Shown piece by piece: positions 1 through 10,580 of a stretch of DNA of 64,000 bases. Numbering within the stretch: the stretch's first letter is position 1; the number at the start of each line of letters is the position of its first letter. The position numbers and the translations under genes were made by a program. This DNA is from Cavenderia fasciculata (Eukaryota > Evosea > Eumycetozoa > Acytosteliales > Cavenderiaceae): NCBI RefSeq assembly GCF_000203815.1, contig NW_004457639.1, forward strand, positions 248,001-312,000, given 5' to 3'. The notes beneath the pieces were generated by a model. It did not search any database and was not told where the DNA came from. It was given only the letters and a program-made list of their open reading frames with translations.

Positions 1-134
1 GTAGTAGTAGTTTTAAATCGATCATTTCCAATTCCAAATTAACTCCAATCAAAGATAACAAAAGAAATACTTTAAATCCAGATGATTTATTATTATTAGA
101 TGATGACCTTAATCAATCTGACAATGACGATTAA
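1..134 (+). CDS. C-terminal end of an unidentified protein (5' part outside window)
   Basis: The first 134 bases hold the last 43 codons and the stop of a plus-strand gene. Codons run from base 3. The tail is rich in Ser, Asn, Leu and Asp and ends in an acidic stretch. It contains no recognisable domain. It is called coding because the frame is open from the window edge to a TAA followed by A-rich sequence, and because the composition matches dictyostelid protein tails. Its function cannot be judged. Confidence 0.5.
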   Translation, partial: SSSFKSIISNSKLTPIKDNKRNTLNPDDLLLLDDDLNQSDNDD

Positions 135-408
135 AACAAATGAAAACTAATTAATTTATTACAACAGAAATAAATAGTCATCTGAAATGGACCAAATGAA
201 CATTTTATGAGCACAAAAAGATGCTAGTATTTACACGCACTCTCTTATCTTATTTTATCTACTATGAATATATTTATCAGTTCATCAATCATCAAAGAAT
301 TATATAGACTAGAAGAGAATGAAATAAAGAACGAAAGAATATTCTATCAGGAAAGAGGGGCTTCAAGATGAAGCAACAGAACAATATCAACTCACAAAAA
401 GGATATTA

Positions 409-1723
409 ATGGTGTGCAAACAATGGTTTAAACTTGTACAACCACACATTACAATATATTCAACTTATTTTGGTGATTTAAATATCTCACATAAAGAAGA
501 AGACAAAGAATCAATAGAAAAATGCTACGGTAAGGAGTAAAGAATCAATTGTCAAAAGAATACTCGTTATTTAGTCGTGACTATATTTCAACTTTTATTT
601 ATAAACATACAAAAGAGTATAATACCGATGATCATTTATTGGATTTACTCAGACATACCACCACCAACTTGGAATCAATGATACTCTACACAAACAATCA
701 ACAATTGAGATCATTGAACAATTTCCATACATTGAAATTAGAATGGGACGTGTCGAGTTGGATAGAAATAGTTTGGATGGTCTCGTACAACTATCATCAC
801 CTTGTATCAAGAGAGCCAGTGTGTCTATTCATCGTGGTGATTCAGGAGAGAGCTCAGATTTGCAAACATACCAAACCATACTTGAAAACTATGTAAAGTA
901 TTGGTGTAACATCAATCAGTCATTGTCTCAACACCAATTGTGGATATGGAGAAGTGTACCTGAGAGATTTACCCAAATCAACTTTGGAATGTTTCAACTA
1001 AAGGAACTTGTCACCATCATCAACTCGAATGCTCAACTCGAAACCATATACTTTAATATCAAGTTTGATAAAATATTATTATTATCGTCCACTAAAAATC
1101 AAACAAATGTGGCGGCCAGCAAACTCGCCAAACAACATTGGAACCAACTTTGTAACTCGATTGCTACGCATCAGAGTATGAAAATGTTAATACTGGATGG
1201 TGGAGGTTTTAACGATCTATCTGAAGAACTTGCATCGCCATTTGCAAAGATGTTGATTGAAAACAAAAGTATTCAAAGTCTTTCAATGGAAGCACCATCC
1301 TTAAACACACCATCGCTATTTGATGCACTTTCAACCAACCAAAACATCAGACAATTGGAGATTTGTTTGACAGGTCCTATCCATCTTTATGAGCAAAATT
1401 ACAAATTGGTATCTGACATGCTTGCAAGAAACACATCGATCACTCATTTTAGGTTGACTCGAGGAGTGAGCATCAGTTACAACATGTTTCATGTAGGTGT
1501 ACTTGCATCAAAATCACTTTTAATACTTGATGCTCAGCTAAGATTGGGGACACTCAATACAATATTGAAAAACATTGCAACCATAAAGTTAGGATTTGGT
1601 CAATCTCTGGAAAATCAAACTTTTTATGATGCCTCTAGAGTTTTCGAACACTCTGACCTTTCTAAAACAAGTTATTTCAGCTACGACAATCCTATAACAT
1701 CCTATTCACAATTGCACTTTTAG
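409..1723 (+). pseudogene. Decayed F-box/LRR-type gene, split over three frames
   Basis: Three consecutive pieces on the plus strand look like one protein cut by frame changes. Bases 409-540 give a short segment with the end of an F-box-like motif (VCKQWFKLVQPHI). Bases 549 to about 745 continue in another frame (NNFHTLKLE). From about 743 to 1723 a third frame carries roughly 320 residues of irregular Leu/Ile-rich repeat character (for example QNIRQLEICLTG). No GT-AG intron of plausible length joins them; the only GT...AG pair near the first break would be 29 nt. The next gene downstream is an intact F-box/FNIP protein, so this may be a decaying family member. Alternatives are sequence errors, or a functional 326-residue product starting at 743. 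No complete F-box start is visible upstream. Confidence 0.5.
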
Positions 1724-1790
1724 TCTTTGAAGAGAAAATAAATACTCACATAACTTCACGGTTATTGTTTAATTTTTAGAAAACATCAGA

Positions 1791-3734
1791 ATGCAAGACA
1801 TTAACAACAAATGTTATTTAACCGATAATCATTTACCAAATAGAATTATTTTAAAGATTATTGGGTATATTGGAGACAATGTAGATTTGGTGTGTCTATT
1901 CTTTACTTGCAAAAGATTCTTTATCGATATTAGAGGACAGTACTCGAGTAGTCTTGCATTCGACCTGTCATCCTATATCAAAGAATTTGCACATGCAAGA
2001 CCAACCATAAATCCTATAACTGAACAAGTTATCAATACATCACTATACCTTCAATCATTTAAACAATGGTTTAATAATTCATTGTCAAATCAACTTTACA
2101 TTACATCATTACCATCATCATCATCCTCTTCTAATAATAATAATAATGATAGTGTGATTGAAAAGGTAGTTGTTGCAATACCAGAAAAAGAAATAGTCAA
2201 ACATTTATCAAGATATATCAAGGAGGGTATACCAAAAAACACTCAATCACTATCAATCTATCCTTTAGAAAAGGTATGGCCCAATCAAGATGATGATGAA
2301 GAAGAAGAAGAAGAGGAAGATGAAGATATACCATTTCAATCTATACCAACGGAATTGTTACCTAAAGGATTGGTTCGTTTGTCGTTGGACAATGTATTCA
2401 AGATTGATCAAGGTCAATTACCTGATACACTGACAGAACTAACATTGTCAAACTTTGAAGGTTTAAAATGTCTTCCTCGGTCGTTAAAGGTTTTGAATAG
2501 TTCATCTATGATTAATCAAACCATTGTAGATCTTGGTATGCTCGGATTGGTCAATACGTGTCTACATACTATCGATCTTAGATGTGATGTAATTGGTCTC
2601 GGAAACCCAAACATATTCCCAAACACATTGACATCACTCACAATATCTGTTGAAGAAATCCCTTCACCTCTTCCAACACATGAATATCTATTCCCACCAA
2701 CCCTCACCAATCTTGGATTGTTGGTAGATTCTACCGAAAGATTTAAATTGAATTTAGAAAATTTGGTCCAACTCAACAAGCTATCCATCTCATCACAATG
2801 CACAACTTTGGAATCATCGGATATTCTACCACCAACAACAAGTGGCAATCTAAAGATTCTTACACCAAATATCAACTGTTATCTAATGCCTTCATTCTAT
2901 GTTGGAGTAGAGAAATTGTATATTTCAGCACAATATATCGTCAATCTACCACCAGGTACATTGTCAAGTCTTAAAAGGTTGACATTGTATGGATGCCATG
3001 CGCCAATACCATCACACGTCTTTTCATCACAGGTACTCGAGTCGGTAGAGTTATTTTTTGGTGTAAACAGCACAGGACTGTTGGAACAGGGATGTTTCCC
3101 TCCCAGTCTAACACGTCTATACATGTATAGATACCGAGGTCCCATTGAACCTGCTTTTGTACCATCGACTCTACGTAAGCTATCAATCGATAATTATGAT
3201 GGAGCCACCAAGGACATCGGGTATCTCGATCGATTAGATAAACTAGTGTGGTTTGGAACAAGCAACACCAACCCCGTTCCTCTATTTGCACAAACTATAA
3301 AGAGTGTCAAATATTCATTTGTAAATGGATATACTCTACCAACACTCATTCCCAAATTGGTCGAAACATTTAGTTATTGGGGAGCAGGTGATAAAGACAA
3401 TATTATCTCATCAATCCAATTTAATGGAAAACATTTAAACCCAAACCAATCACTCCTTTTACCAAATTCATTGGTACGTTTGAATATCTCTTCATCGGCA
3501 AAAGATATTAGATTGGATAGAATCATTTTAAAGAGCAATGTACAAGAAATTAGATTTGACATTGTTGGAGTAGATTTCCTTTTAAAAATTAGAAGAATTG
3601 GAAATGGTCATGTATTGTTATTAGAAGGAGCTTCTCTAATGGGAGGATTCTATAATCTAAACAATAATAATCCTCTCTATTTCAAGTTTGATCATAATGA
3701 TAATCGTAATATTAGAATATCCTCTTCTCGTTAA
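1791..3734 (+). CDS. F-box / FNIP-repeat protein
   Basis: Single exon of 647 residues. The N-terminus has the dictyostelid F-box-like pattern (LPNRIILKIIGYIGDN, then LFFTCKRFF at about residues 40-48). An acidic run (DDDEEEEEEEDED) follows near residue 170. The rest is degenerate FNIP/LRR-like repeat: short strands of the type LPxxLxxLxL (for example LPKGLVRLSLDN, LPDTLTELTLSN, FPPSLTRLYMY). Such proteins belong to a very large dictyostelid family and are presumed substrate receptors of SCF ubiquitin ligases; that role is inferred from the family. The ATG at 1791 lies just after an acceptor-like polypyrimidine-TTTTTAG, so a 5'-UTR intron is possible. The gene converges on the minus-strand Cys-rich gene, with 89 bp between stops. 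Confidence 0.85.
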   Translation: MQDINNKCYLTDNHLPNRIILKIIGYIGDNVDLVCLFFTCKRFFIDIRGQYSSSLAFDLSSYIKEFAHARPTINPITEQVINTSLYLQSFKQWFNNSLSNQLYITSLPSSSSSSNNNNNDSVIEKVVVAIPEKEIVKHLSRYIKEGIPKNTQSLSIYPLEKVWPNQDDDEEEEEEEDEDIPFQSIPTELLPKGLVRLSLDNVFKIDQGQLPDTLTELTLSNFEGLKCLPRSLKVLNSSSMINQTIVDLGMLGLVNTCLHTIDLRCDVIGLGNPNIFPNTLTSLTISVEEIPSPLPTHEYLFPPTLTNLGLLVDSTERFKLNLENLVQLNKLSISSQCTTLESSDILPPTTSGNLKILTPNINCYLMPSFYVGVEKLYISAQYIVNLPPGTLSSLKRLTLYGCHAPIPSHVFSSQVLESVELFFGVNSTGLLEQGCFPPSLTRLYMYRYRGPIEPAFVPSTLRKLSIDNYDGATKDIGYLDRLDKLVWFGTSNTNPVPLFAQTIKSVKYSFVNGYTLPTLIPKLVETFSYWGAGDKDNIISSIQFNGKHLNPNQSLLLPNSLVRLNISSSAKDIRLDRIILKSNVQEIRFDIVGVDFLLKIRRIGNGHVLLLEGASLMGGFYNLNNNNPLYFKFDHNDNRNIRISSSR

Positions 3735-3823
3735 ATAAACCAAATTCATTTTTAATATAATCAATACAATATATATTAATTGGTTGGTCTCATAAATAAA
3801 TAATGTTTATTGTTTGTTATCTT

Positions 3824-4583
3824 TTAAAGAAAAGTAATGATGTTTACTATTGAGATAAAGAATAGAATAATAAATGATATTTCTTTTTGGTTTGATGACA
3901 TTGATACACTTGATGAAGAGGTATCAGTTGGGGCTTGATACTTGTAACAAGTATAGTATGGAGAACAAACTGGGAGGACATTTCCATAACGATTGCAACT
4001 ATTAATACAACTAGAAGCAACAGGGTTGGTAACCCTTGGACATTGATTTATGCAATCAGTGTATTTACCAAAGACATTTTGGCATTCTTGGGTTAGGGCA
4101 AATTGGACTTTACAGGAACCAGTTGATGGAGTTGAGCTACAACCACAGATATAGTTGTTTCCGCACGAACCGTTGGTGTAACAATTGTAGGATGGTTCAA
4201 TGGCTGGGAACTTTTCACAATATCGAATTGCATTGTTTTGTGGACCACAATACAGATTCTTGGTTGAATCACATTGAACACTATCCCTACAGATACTTCC
4301 TTCTTGGAGAGAGAATCTTGGTTGACATGTTGTCCAATATTGGGTAACAGGTGTACAAAACATTCCTTTTTGACATGTTTCAAGTCCAGAACAATTGGCA
4401 CCAAGTGGACGTAAATCTTCACAGATAGCATTTGTAGTATTGCAATATTGATTGGTTGGACACAAGGCATTGTTGGTACCAGATCCAGTTTTACAAGATG
4501 GAGAAATGGGATTAGTGCAAACTCCAGAAGTACAACTTAAATATTGAGAACATTGATCATCACTTGTACATATTTCACCAAAA
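3824..4583 (-). CDS. Cys-rich secreted protein with C-terminal hydrophobic tail, 5' end not found
   Basis: The frame is open on the minus strand from 4583 to the stop at 3824, about 252 residues. It has regularly spaced Cys pairs (CTSDDQCSQYLSC, CGNNYICGCSS, CINQCPRV). It ends in a Ser-rich stretch and a hydrophobic tail (ISFIILFFISIVNIITFL), as expected for a GPI-anchor signal or a terminal membrane segment. An in-frame TAA lies just upstream of an acceptor-like AAAATAG, so the segment is read as a last exon entered in phase 2. I found no first exon with a signal peptide and a good donor between it and the DDX3 gene about 300 bp away. The gene is therefore 5'-truncated, or its first exon is very unusual. 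Related Cys-rich cell-surface proteins are common in dictyostelids; no specific function can be given. Confidence 0.6.
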
Positions 4584-4836
4584 CTATTTTAATTAATATC
4601 TTGGTACCCAATTAATTAATTTATAAATTTTAAAAGTTGAGGTCGATTCGTTGAATCGATTGTTTCAACTCATTTCGATGGTTGATTTTTTTTTTTTTGT
4701 GATCACAAAGCTCGAAATTTCAGCATCACCTGAAAGATGTCAACAAAAAAGAATAAAGAGAAATACAAATAAAACTTTAAAAATATTTGATTTAATTAAA
4801 TTTGGATATTGAGAGAATTTATTTAATTAAAAAGAT

Positions 4837-4853
4837 GGGGGGGGGGGGGGGGG
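4837..4853. repeat. 17-nt G homopolymer
   Basis: Seventeen consecutive G on the plus strand (C on the minus strand), 33 bp past the stop codon of the DDX3-type helicase and so probably in or just beyond its 3' UTR. Long A/T runs are ordinary in this DNA; a G/C run of this length is the only one in the window. Confidence 0.95.
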
Positions 4854-4885
4854 ATTGGATTAGCTTGGATTGGCTCTTTGGATCT

Positions 4886-7143
4886 TTAGTTGTAACTACC
4901 ACCATAGCTGCCACCGCCGCCACCACCCATGTATTGTTGTTGGTAACCAGAGTAGTCGTCACTGTTTCCACCACGACCACCACCACCGCCACCAGAACGG
5001 CCACCACCACCACCAGAGTAACGGTCTTCACGATCACCACCACGGTTGTTGTTGTAGTGTCTGCCAAAGTTGTCATTGTTGTTGTAACGCTTTTGGGGTG
5101 GACCACCCTTGCTTGGACGGAAAGAGTTGACGGAACGATCGAACCAATCTGGGACTTCTTGGTTGGACTTTTTCATCAATTGGAAGAGTTCTTGGGCGAT
5201 TGGCTTGTTCTTTTCGTTAAAGAAGGAAATGGCATTACCCTTCTTACCGGCACGACCAGTACGACCGATACGATGGACGTAAACGTGGACATCGTTTGGA
5301 AGATCATAGTTGATGACGTGCATAACGTTTGGAATATGCAAACCCCTAGAGGCGACATCAGTGGCGACCAAGAATGGGGTGTTTCCACTACGGAAAGAGT
5401 TGAGGGCACTCTCACGTTCGTATTGGGACAAATCACCGTGGATACAGGTGGTTGGGTAACCACGACTGTTGAGGAAGACGGTAAGACTGTCGCAGAGACG
5501 CTTGGTTTCGACAAAGATGAGGGTGAGGGCTTGGGACTTGGTCAAGGTCTCGAGGAAATCGAGGAGGGTCGAGTTCTTTTCATCGTCTGGTACATACTCG
5601 ATACGCTGGGTGATGTTTTGAGTGGTACCAATAACGCCGACCTTGAGGAAGATGTAGTTGTCGAGGAAATCAGAAGCGAGGTTCTGGATTGGCTTGGGGA
5701 AGGTGGCAGAAAACATGAGTGTTTGACGATCCTTGTTGCATGGGAGATCGTGGTCTTGGATGATTTGACGGATTTGTGGTTCGAAACCCATATCCAACAT
5801 ACGATCGGCCTCATCGAGTACGAGGAACTTGACTTGGCTCAAAGAGACACGGCCACGGGACAAGAGATCGACGAGACGACCGGTAGTGGCAACCAAGATA
5901 TCACAACCACGGTCGAGTTCGGCGATTTGTTGAGAGATTTCAGCACCACCATAGACGACAACCGAGGCAACTGGTGAACCGTACGAGAACTTGACAGACT
6001 CTTCGTAGATTTGTTGGGCGAGCTCACGAGTTGGGGCGAGGACGAGGGCACGTGGGTGAACTGGACGTGGGACACCTGGACGGTAGGCAGCGGGTGGTTC
6101 TGGGGCACCGTCCAAGAGGATGGATGAGATGATGGGGAAGAGGAAAGCGGCAGTCTTTCCGGAACCAGTTTGGGCACAGGCCATCAAATCACGTTCCTTC
6201 ATGATGATTGGGAGAGCGCTCTTTTGGACGGGGGTTGGACGAGTGTACTTGGCGTACTGGATGTTACGGAAGAGGACATCTCCGAGATCAACATCCATAA
6301 AAGAGTTGAGAGCAGCACAAATGTGTTCACTGGTTTCAATTGAAATGTCATCATCATCAACTGAATCAAAATCAATACCATGATTACCCTTTGACTTGAA
6401 AATTTCTTCAGCTGTCTTTTCATCTAAAGTAATTTCGTCTCTCTACAAACAAGTAATAAAAAAAAAGTAAGTATATTTTGTTTTTCTTTTTTGATTTGTT
6501 TCTTTTTTCTTACCTTCATATCCTTATGAACTCTGGAATCCTTGAATTGATTCCACTTTTCATAATAACGGTCGATTCTACCTTTACCGTAACCACCACC
6601 GCTTCCACGGTTGTTGTTACCAAAGGCAGATGGACGGGTGTAGGATGGCGAGCCACCATAACCACCTCCACTACCACGGTCCCAACCACCACCGCCACCA
6701 CCACCTCCACGGTAGGATGGGGAATAGTTTGAACCACCACGACCACCACGGTAGCCGTTGTTGTCTTCACGAGAGTAACCACCAGTAGAACGGGGGGCTT
6801 CGTCTCTAAAGTCACGTGGGTCTTTTTCTTGGGGACGGTCTTCACGGGTCATGGTACGACCACCTTCGACTCCGCGTGGGGCACTGTTGTTGTTACCATC
6901 ACGACCTCCCTTTCCACCATTGTCAGTTTGACGTTCACGTTCATCTAATTCACGTTGTTGTTGTTCACGTCTGAGGTGTGGTGGAACGTACTTGTCTCCT
7001 CCAAGCTTTGGTCCGGATGAACTGTTTCCGGCTGGGGCTGAGGATTGTTGCTGGTTGTTCTTACCTTCATTAGAGATGGTTAGCCCTGAAAAATTATTAT
7101 TCAGGGTATTACCATCATTTTCTTTTGACTTTTCAATTGGCAT
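4886..7143 (-). CDS. ddx3: DDX3/Ded1-type DEAD-box RNA helicase
   Basis: Two exons, 6514-7143 and 4886-6442, joined in phase 0 by a 71-bp intron (GTAAG...TTTGTAG); 728 residues. The N-terminal region carries KYVPPHLRR (about residue 51), the short motif of Ded1/DDX3 proteins that binds eIF4E in characterised members, followed by RGG/Gly-rich sequence. The core has all helicase motifs: Q motif YTRPTPVQ (about 276), AQTGSGKT (about 300), PTRELAQQ, DEAD (about 420), SAT, TDVASRGLHIP and HRIGRTGRAG (about 610). The C-terminus is again RGG-rich and ends GGSYGGSYN. Family role: ATP-dependent RNA unwinding in translation initiation and RNP granules, mainly cytoplasmic. Motif Ib reads TTGRL instead of the usual TPGRL, and motif V has ASRGLHIP rather than ARGLDI. 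A putative 5'-UTR intron lies upstream. Confidence 0.95.
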
Positions 7144-7174
7144 ATAGCGACTAATTCTTGAATGAATTTATTAT

Positions 7175-8050
7175 CTAAAAGATATCATCAGAAAGATAAT
7201 AAATAAATAAATTGGTTAAAAATAATTATGGATTGGAAATATATATTAGAATTAATTTTAAAAAAAATAAGAGTATTTTGAAGTTTTGTGTAAAAAAAAA
7301 AAAAAAAAACTACTAAAATAGATTTGTAGTAATGTCTAAAAGAGGGAAAAAGTAAAAAAAAAAAAAAAAAAACAATAATATTTATATTGTTATCAAAAAA
7401 TAAATCTATGGTGTATGTCTTTTAATTATTTTTAAAAAAAGATGGATGTGAATGTGGATGTGGATTGTAAGATGTAATATATTTGTAAACAAGAGAAATA
7501 AAAGAAATAATAAATAGATATCCTATCTTTATCTTACTTTGAGTTTTTTTTTTATATGTTATTATTGTAACTGTTGAACAAATAAATAAATAATATACAA
7601 ATGGTACCATCGACAGAAATACTACTATTCGACAATTGGATTGTGGGTGTGGTGATTTTTTTTGAATTTTAAATAATTATTTAATGTTGTATTATTTTCT
7701 CGTCGAGTCGAGTAACGACATCAATAAACGTCGATAAAAAAGGTAGGAAAAAAAGTTGAACACAACCAACTGCCTAGTCCAATCGATGAATATAATTGTT
7801 TGATCTTCAGCCTTCTTCGTTTTGTGAACTTGATAAAACACGAAACGAACGAACGAACAAACAAACAAACAAACAAAGAGTAATAGTCTAGAACTAGACT
7901 AGATGATGATTGATTGAGTATAAAGAATGTAGAGTAGTTTTTGTTTGTTTTTTGTTTTGAATTGTTAGGATTGATATTACATGTTCACAAGACTGCGAAA
8001 AAGTTAACAAAAAGAAAGAGAGAGAAAAAAAGATAAATATATGAGCTTAC
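7175..8050 (-). promoter_or_regulatory. Probable 5'-UTR intron and leader of the DDX3 gene
   Basis: On the minus strand a consensus donor, CAGAG|GTAAGCTC (cut at 8050/8051), faces an acceptor, ATCTTTTAG|ATAATAAA (cut at 7175/7174), 31 bp before the DDX3 ATG. The 876 bp between are very AT-rich, with two long A runs near 7300-7370, and have no coding potential. The promoter would then lie in 8051-8350, which is GC-richer than its surroundings. This is inference from splice-site strings and position only. Confidence 0.4.
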
Positions 8051-8351
8051 CTCTGAGGGGAAGAGAAAAAAAAATTTTAAAAAAAAGTTCTCAAAAAACT
8101 TTCTCTCAAATAGAGCTCGCGTGTTGTGAACACAATAATTGTTTTTTTTTTAATTTTTTTTATTTTCTTTCGTTCGTGTGTGTTGCGTCGAGATGAGTGC
8201 GAGGTGAAGGAGAGGAGGACGAGGGGAAGATGGGTATCCCCCATTGTTTTGTAGGTGCGTACTTTACGGTTGTTTAGTTTCCGTATCATCATTGTTGTTT
8301 ATAGATTATAAATTTAATTGTTTTTTATTTTATTGTTTGATTTGCTTTGAT

Positions 8352-8958
8352 TTATGCAGCCAATAGTTTGTTAAAGAATTTTTTGATTGCTATGACACTG
8401 TATACGATGATGATGATGAGAGTAATCAAAAAGAAGAACCCTGATAAAACACTGACTAGCGCAATATTACCTCCAGGCACTTTAGTGTTCATAAAACAGT
8501 GTGATGCAAGATCATTGTCCACCCAACATTTGACTGTTTCACCAACTGTAAAATCTTCTATATAACTCTCTGCTTTTCCACTTCCATAAACTGATGCATG
8601 TATTTGAAAGAAATTCTCTGAACATTGTGCATCAACTGTCGCTCCATTATCATCTTTATATTGAGTTAAAATTAATGGATAATATTTCCCTAATTAAATA
8701 AAATGATAATAATATTAGTTAATTTGAGTATAGCCTTTTAGATTTAATATTTAATTTTTAATAGTTACATTGAAAACCAGAACCAAATTTTAATATAGTT
8801 GTTCCAGTAATAGTACATTCCTTTTCATAATAATCATTTCTAACCTTTAAAACTGGATTTATATACAAAAAGAAGAATAATAAAAAGAAAAACGTTCCAA
8901 TCACAAATGAAAAGCCTCCAACCAAAACCCAACCAAATTTCTTATCATCCATTGCCAT
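8352..8958 (-). CDS. Two-TM protein with Cys-containing extracellular loop (DUF3592/BK-beta-like topology)
   Basis: Two exons, 8769-8958 and 8352-8689 (79-bp intron GTAACT...ATTAG, phase 1; the split codon becomes TGG), 175 residues. There is a hydrophobic segment near the N-terminus (about residues 12-34, FSFVIGTFFFLLFFFLYI). A loop of about 100 residues with four Cys follows (ECTITGTT, AQCSENFF, VKCWVDND, SHCFMN). A second membrane segment spans about residues 140-165 (VSVLSGFFFLITLIIIIV), with a short basic tail. The pattern FTVGETVKCWVDND, preceded by a YYPLILTQY strand, resembles DUF3592-type loops and the two-TM layout of BK-channel beta subunits. That is a topology-level resemblance, not an assignment. 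The second exon is too short and joined too late to be obvious as a single reading frame. Confidence 0.75.
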
Positions 8959-9392
8959 TTTTTATAAAGGGATGATTCTCGTCTTTGTCGTCGTTGATAT
9001 TATTATATAGTTATTATTATTACAAGATTGATTGATGATGTATGAATGATTTTTTTTGGTGAAAGGACTTTGAGTTTTATCCTTGTTGTCGATTCAACAA
9101 AATATCTACCCAAAGTATTTTTTTGTTTTTTTTTTTTGTTTTGTCCATCCGATCAATTTTCAGTGATTCGTACTATCCCATGTTTTAGAGGGGCTTGTAC
9201 CCAACTGTCAATGGATTGAACACAAACGTATTCAGAAAGAAAAACGTAGAGGTGACACAGTGAATGATTGTTTTGTTCTACTTGATTTTTTGACCAACGT
9301 TGTCAATACCATATACTACAGTTTCAATGTTCCACACATTTCATTCTTGTTTAATTCTATTCTATTCTATTCTATTTATTTATATTTACATA

Positions 9393-10295
9393 TTAATCAT
9401 CTTCATCACTTTCATCAGAATCATAATACTTTTTCTTGCCAAGGTTGATAGGAGTAGTATCTCTTTTGCTTGGGTCTTCAACCTTTCCAGTTTTAGGGTT
9501 TTTCTCCAAATCCGATTTAATGGCACCGGATTGAGCGAGTGCAAATTCCAAGTCGTTCAATGTCATATTATCACCTCCAAGAGCTCTCAGAGTAATGAGT
9601 TGACTGACAATATCACCATTTCGATAGATTAATATAGTTGGGAGATTCTTGTCTGGGTATCCATGAATAGCTTCCTCGGCTCTAATCTTTACAAATTTAC
9701 ATGCTTTGAATTTTGGTGCCAATTGATTTAAACAATCATTTACTAATTGACAATGTGGAATACTAAGAGAAAGATAAATAGAGTAATAATAAGTAAACCA
9801 ATACCAATAATAATGTGTATGTTTGCCAAATTGATCAATTTACCCTTGATTAAAGAGATGAACAATAACAAAAATATTTTTAACTTCAGTTACTTCTCTT
9901 TTGTATGATGGTTCTGTAATATGATAGACTTCACCAAACTTGTTTAATTCTGCTTGTTTTTTCATCTCTGCTATTCTCTTTTTTCTGTTACATATAAAAA
10001 GTTAGATGATATCATTGTTTGTCTTTTCCCTCTTCTCTATTTACCTAATCTTTTCAAGAGTCATTTCTTCATCATCATCTGCATCTTCTTTCATTTCATC
10101 TATTTCATCAAGAGTAGCATTGTTTAACTTGTCTTGTTTCTCTTGTTCGGCAGCCATCGAAGCAGCCTCTTGAATGAGATCAAACAATTCATCCTCTGAC
10201 AACTTCTTTGGTGGAGCCTTCATATTACCCAATCTAATTTGAATATCTTCCCATTCTGTTTTACCTAATCCTGGTGGTTGATTATATCCTGACAT
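9393..10295 (-). CDS. phlp2: Phosducin-like protein, PhLP2/PDCL3 class
   Basis: Three exons, 10045-10295, 9844-9984 and 9393-9762, with introns of 60 and 81 bp (phases 2 and 2); 253 residues. The N-terminus (QPPGLGKTEWEDIQIRLG) matches the TEWEDI signature of the PDCL2/PDCL3/Plp2 branch. The segment LEKIRKKRIAEMKKQ followed by FGEVYHI is the usual lead into the thioredoxin-like domain, and IHGYPDKNLPTILIYRNGD is its central part. The tail is acidic (YYDSDESDEDD). Family role: cytosolic co-chaperone of the CCT chaperonin in actin/tubulin folding; PhLP2 is known to be essential in D. discoideum growth. The length matches the family, and the start ATG is followed directly by the conserved TEWEDI block. 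Confidence 0.9.
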
Positions 10296-10580
10296 TCTTT
10301 ATATATCTAAATATATATATATCTATCTTTATCTAATTAATGCAAAAAAACAAACAGTCGACTGTTCAAAAGATCTTCGCTCAATGAAAAAAAAATTAAG
10401 TATTAATTAAATAAATAAATCATTTTAAATACAAAATATATATTAGAGGGAAGATAAAATTTATTATTATTATTTAGAAGATGAAGCAAATAAATAATTG
10501 CTCATTGTGGGTTAGTTAGTTGGTTGGTTGGTTATTATTTAAAAGACAGAAAGTATATATTGTTTAGATGAGAATTAACT

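Noticed and set aside
530-558. 29-nt intron joining the first two pieces of the F-box-like gene
   Set aside because: Much shorter than any other intron in the window (60 nt or more), and it would not explain the second frame change near 745.
4802-5977. 391-codon plus-strand open frame
   Set aside because: It lies antisense to the DDX3 helicase exon; its Thr/Val-rich start is the mirror of RGG codons and it has no domain.
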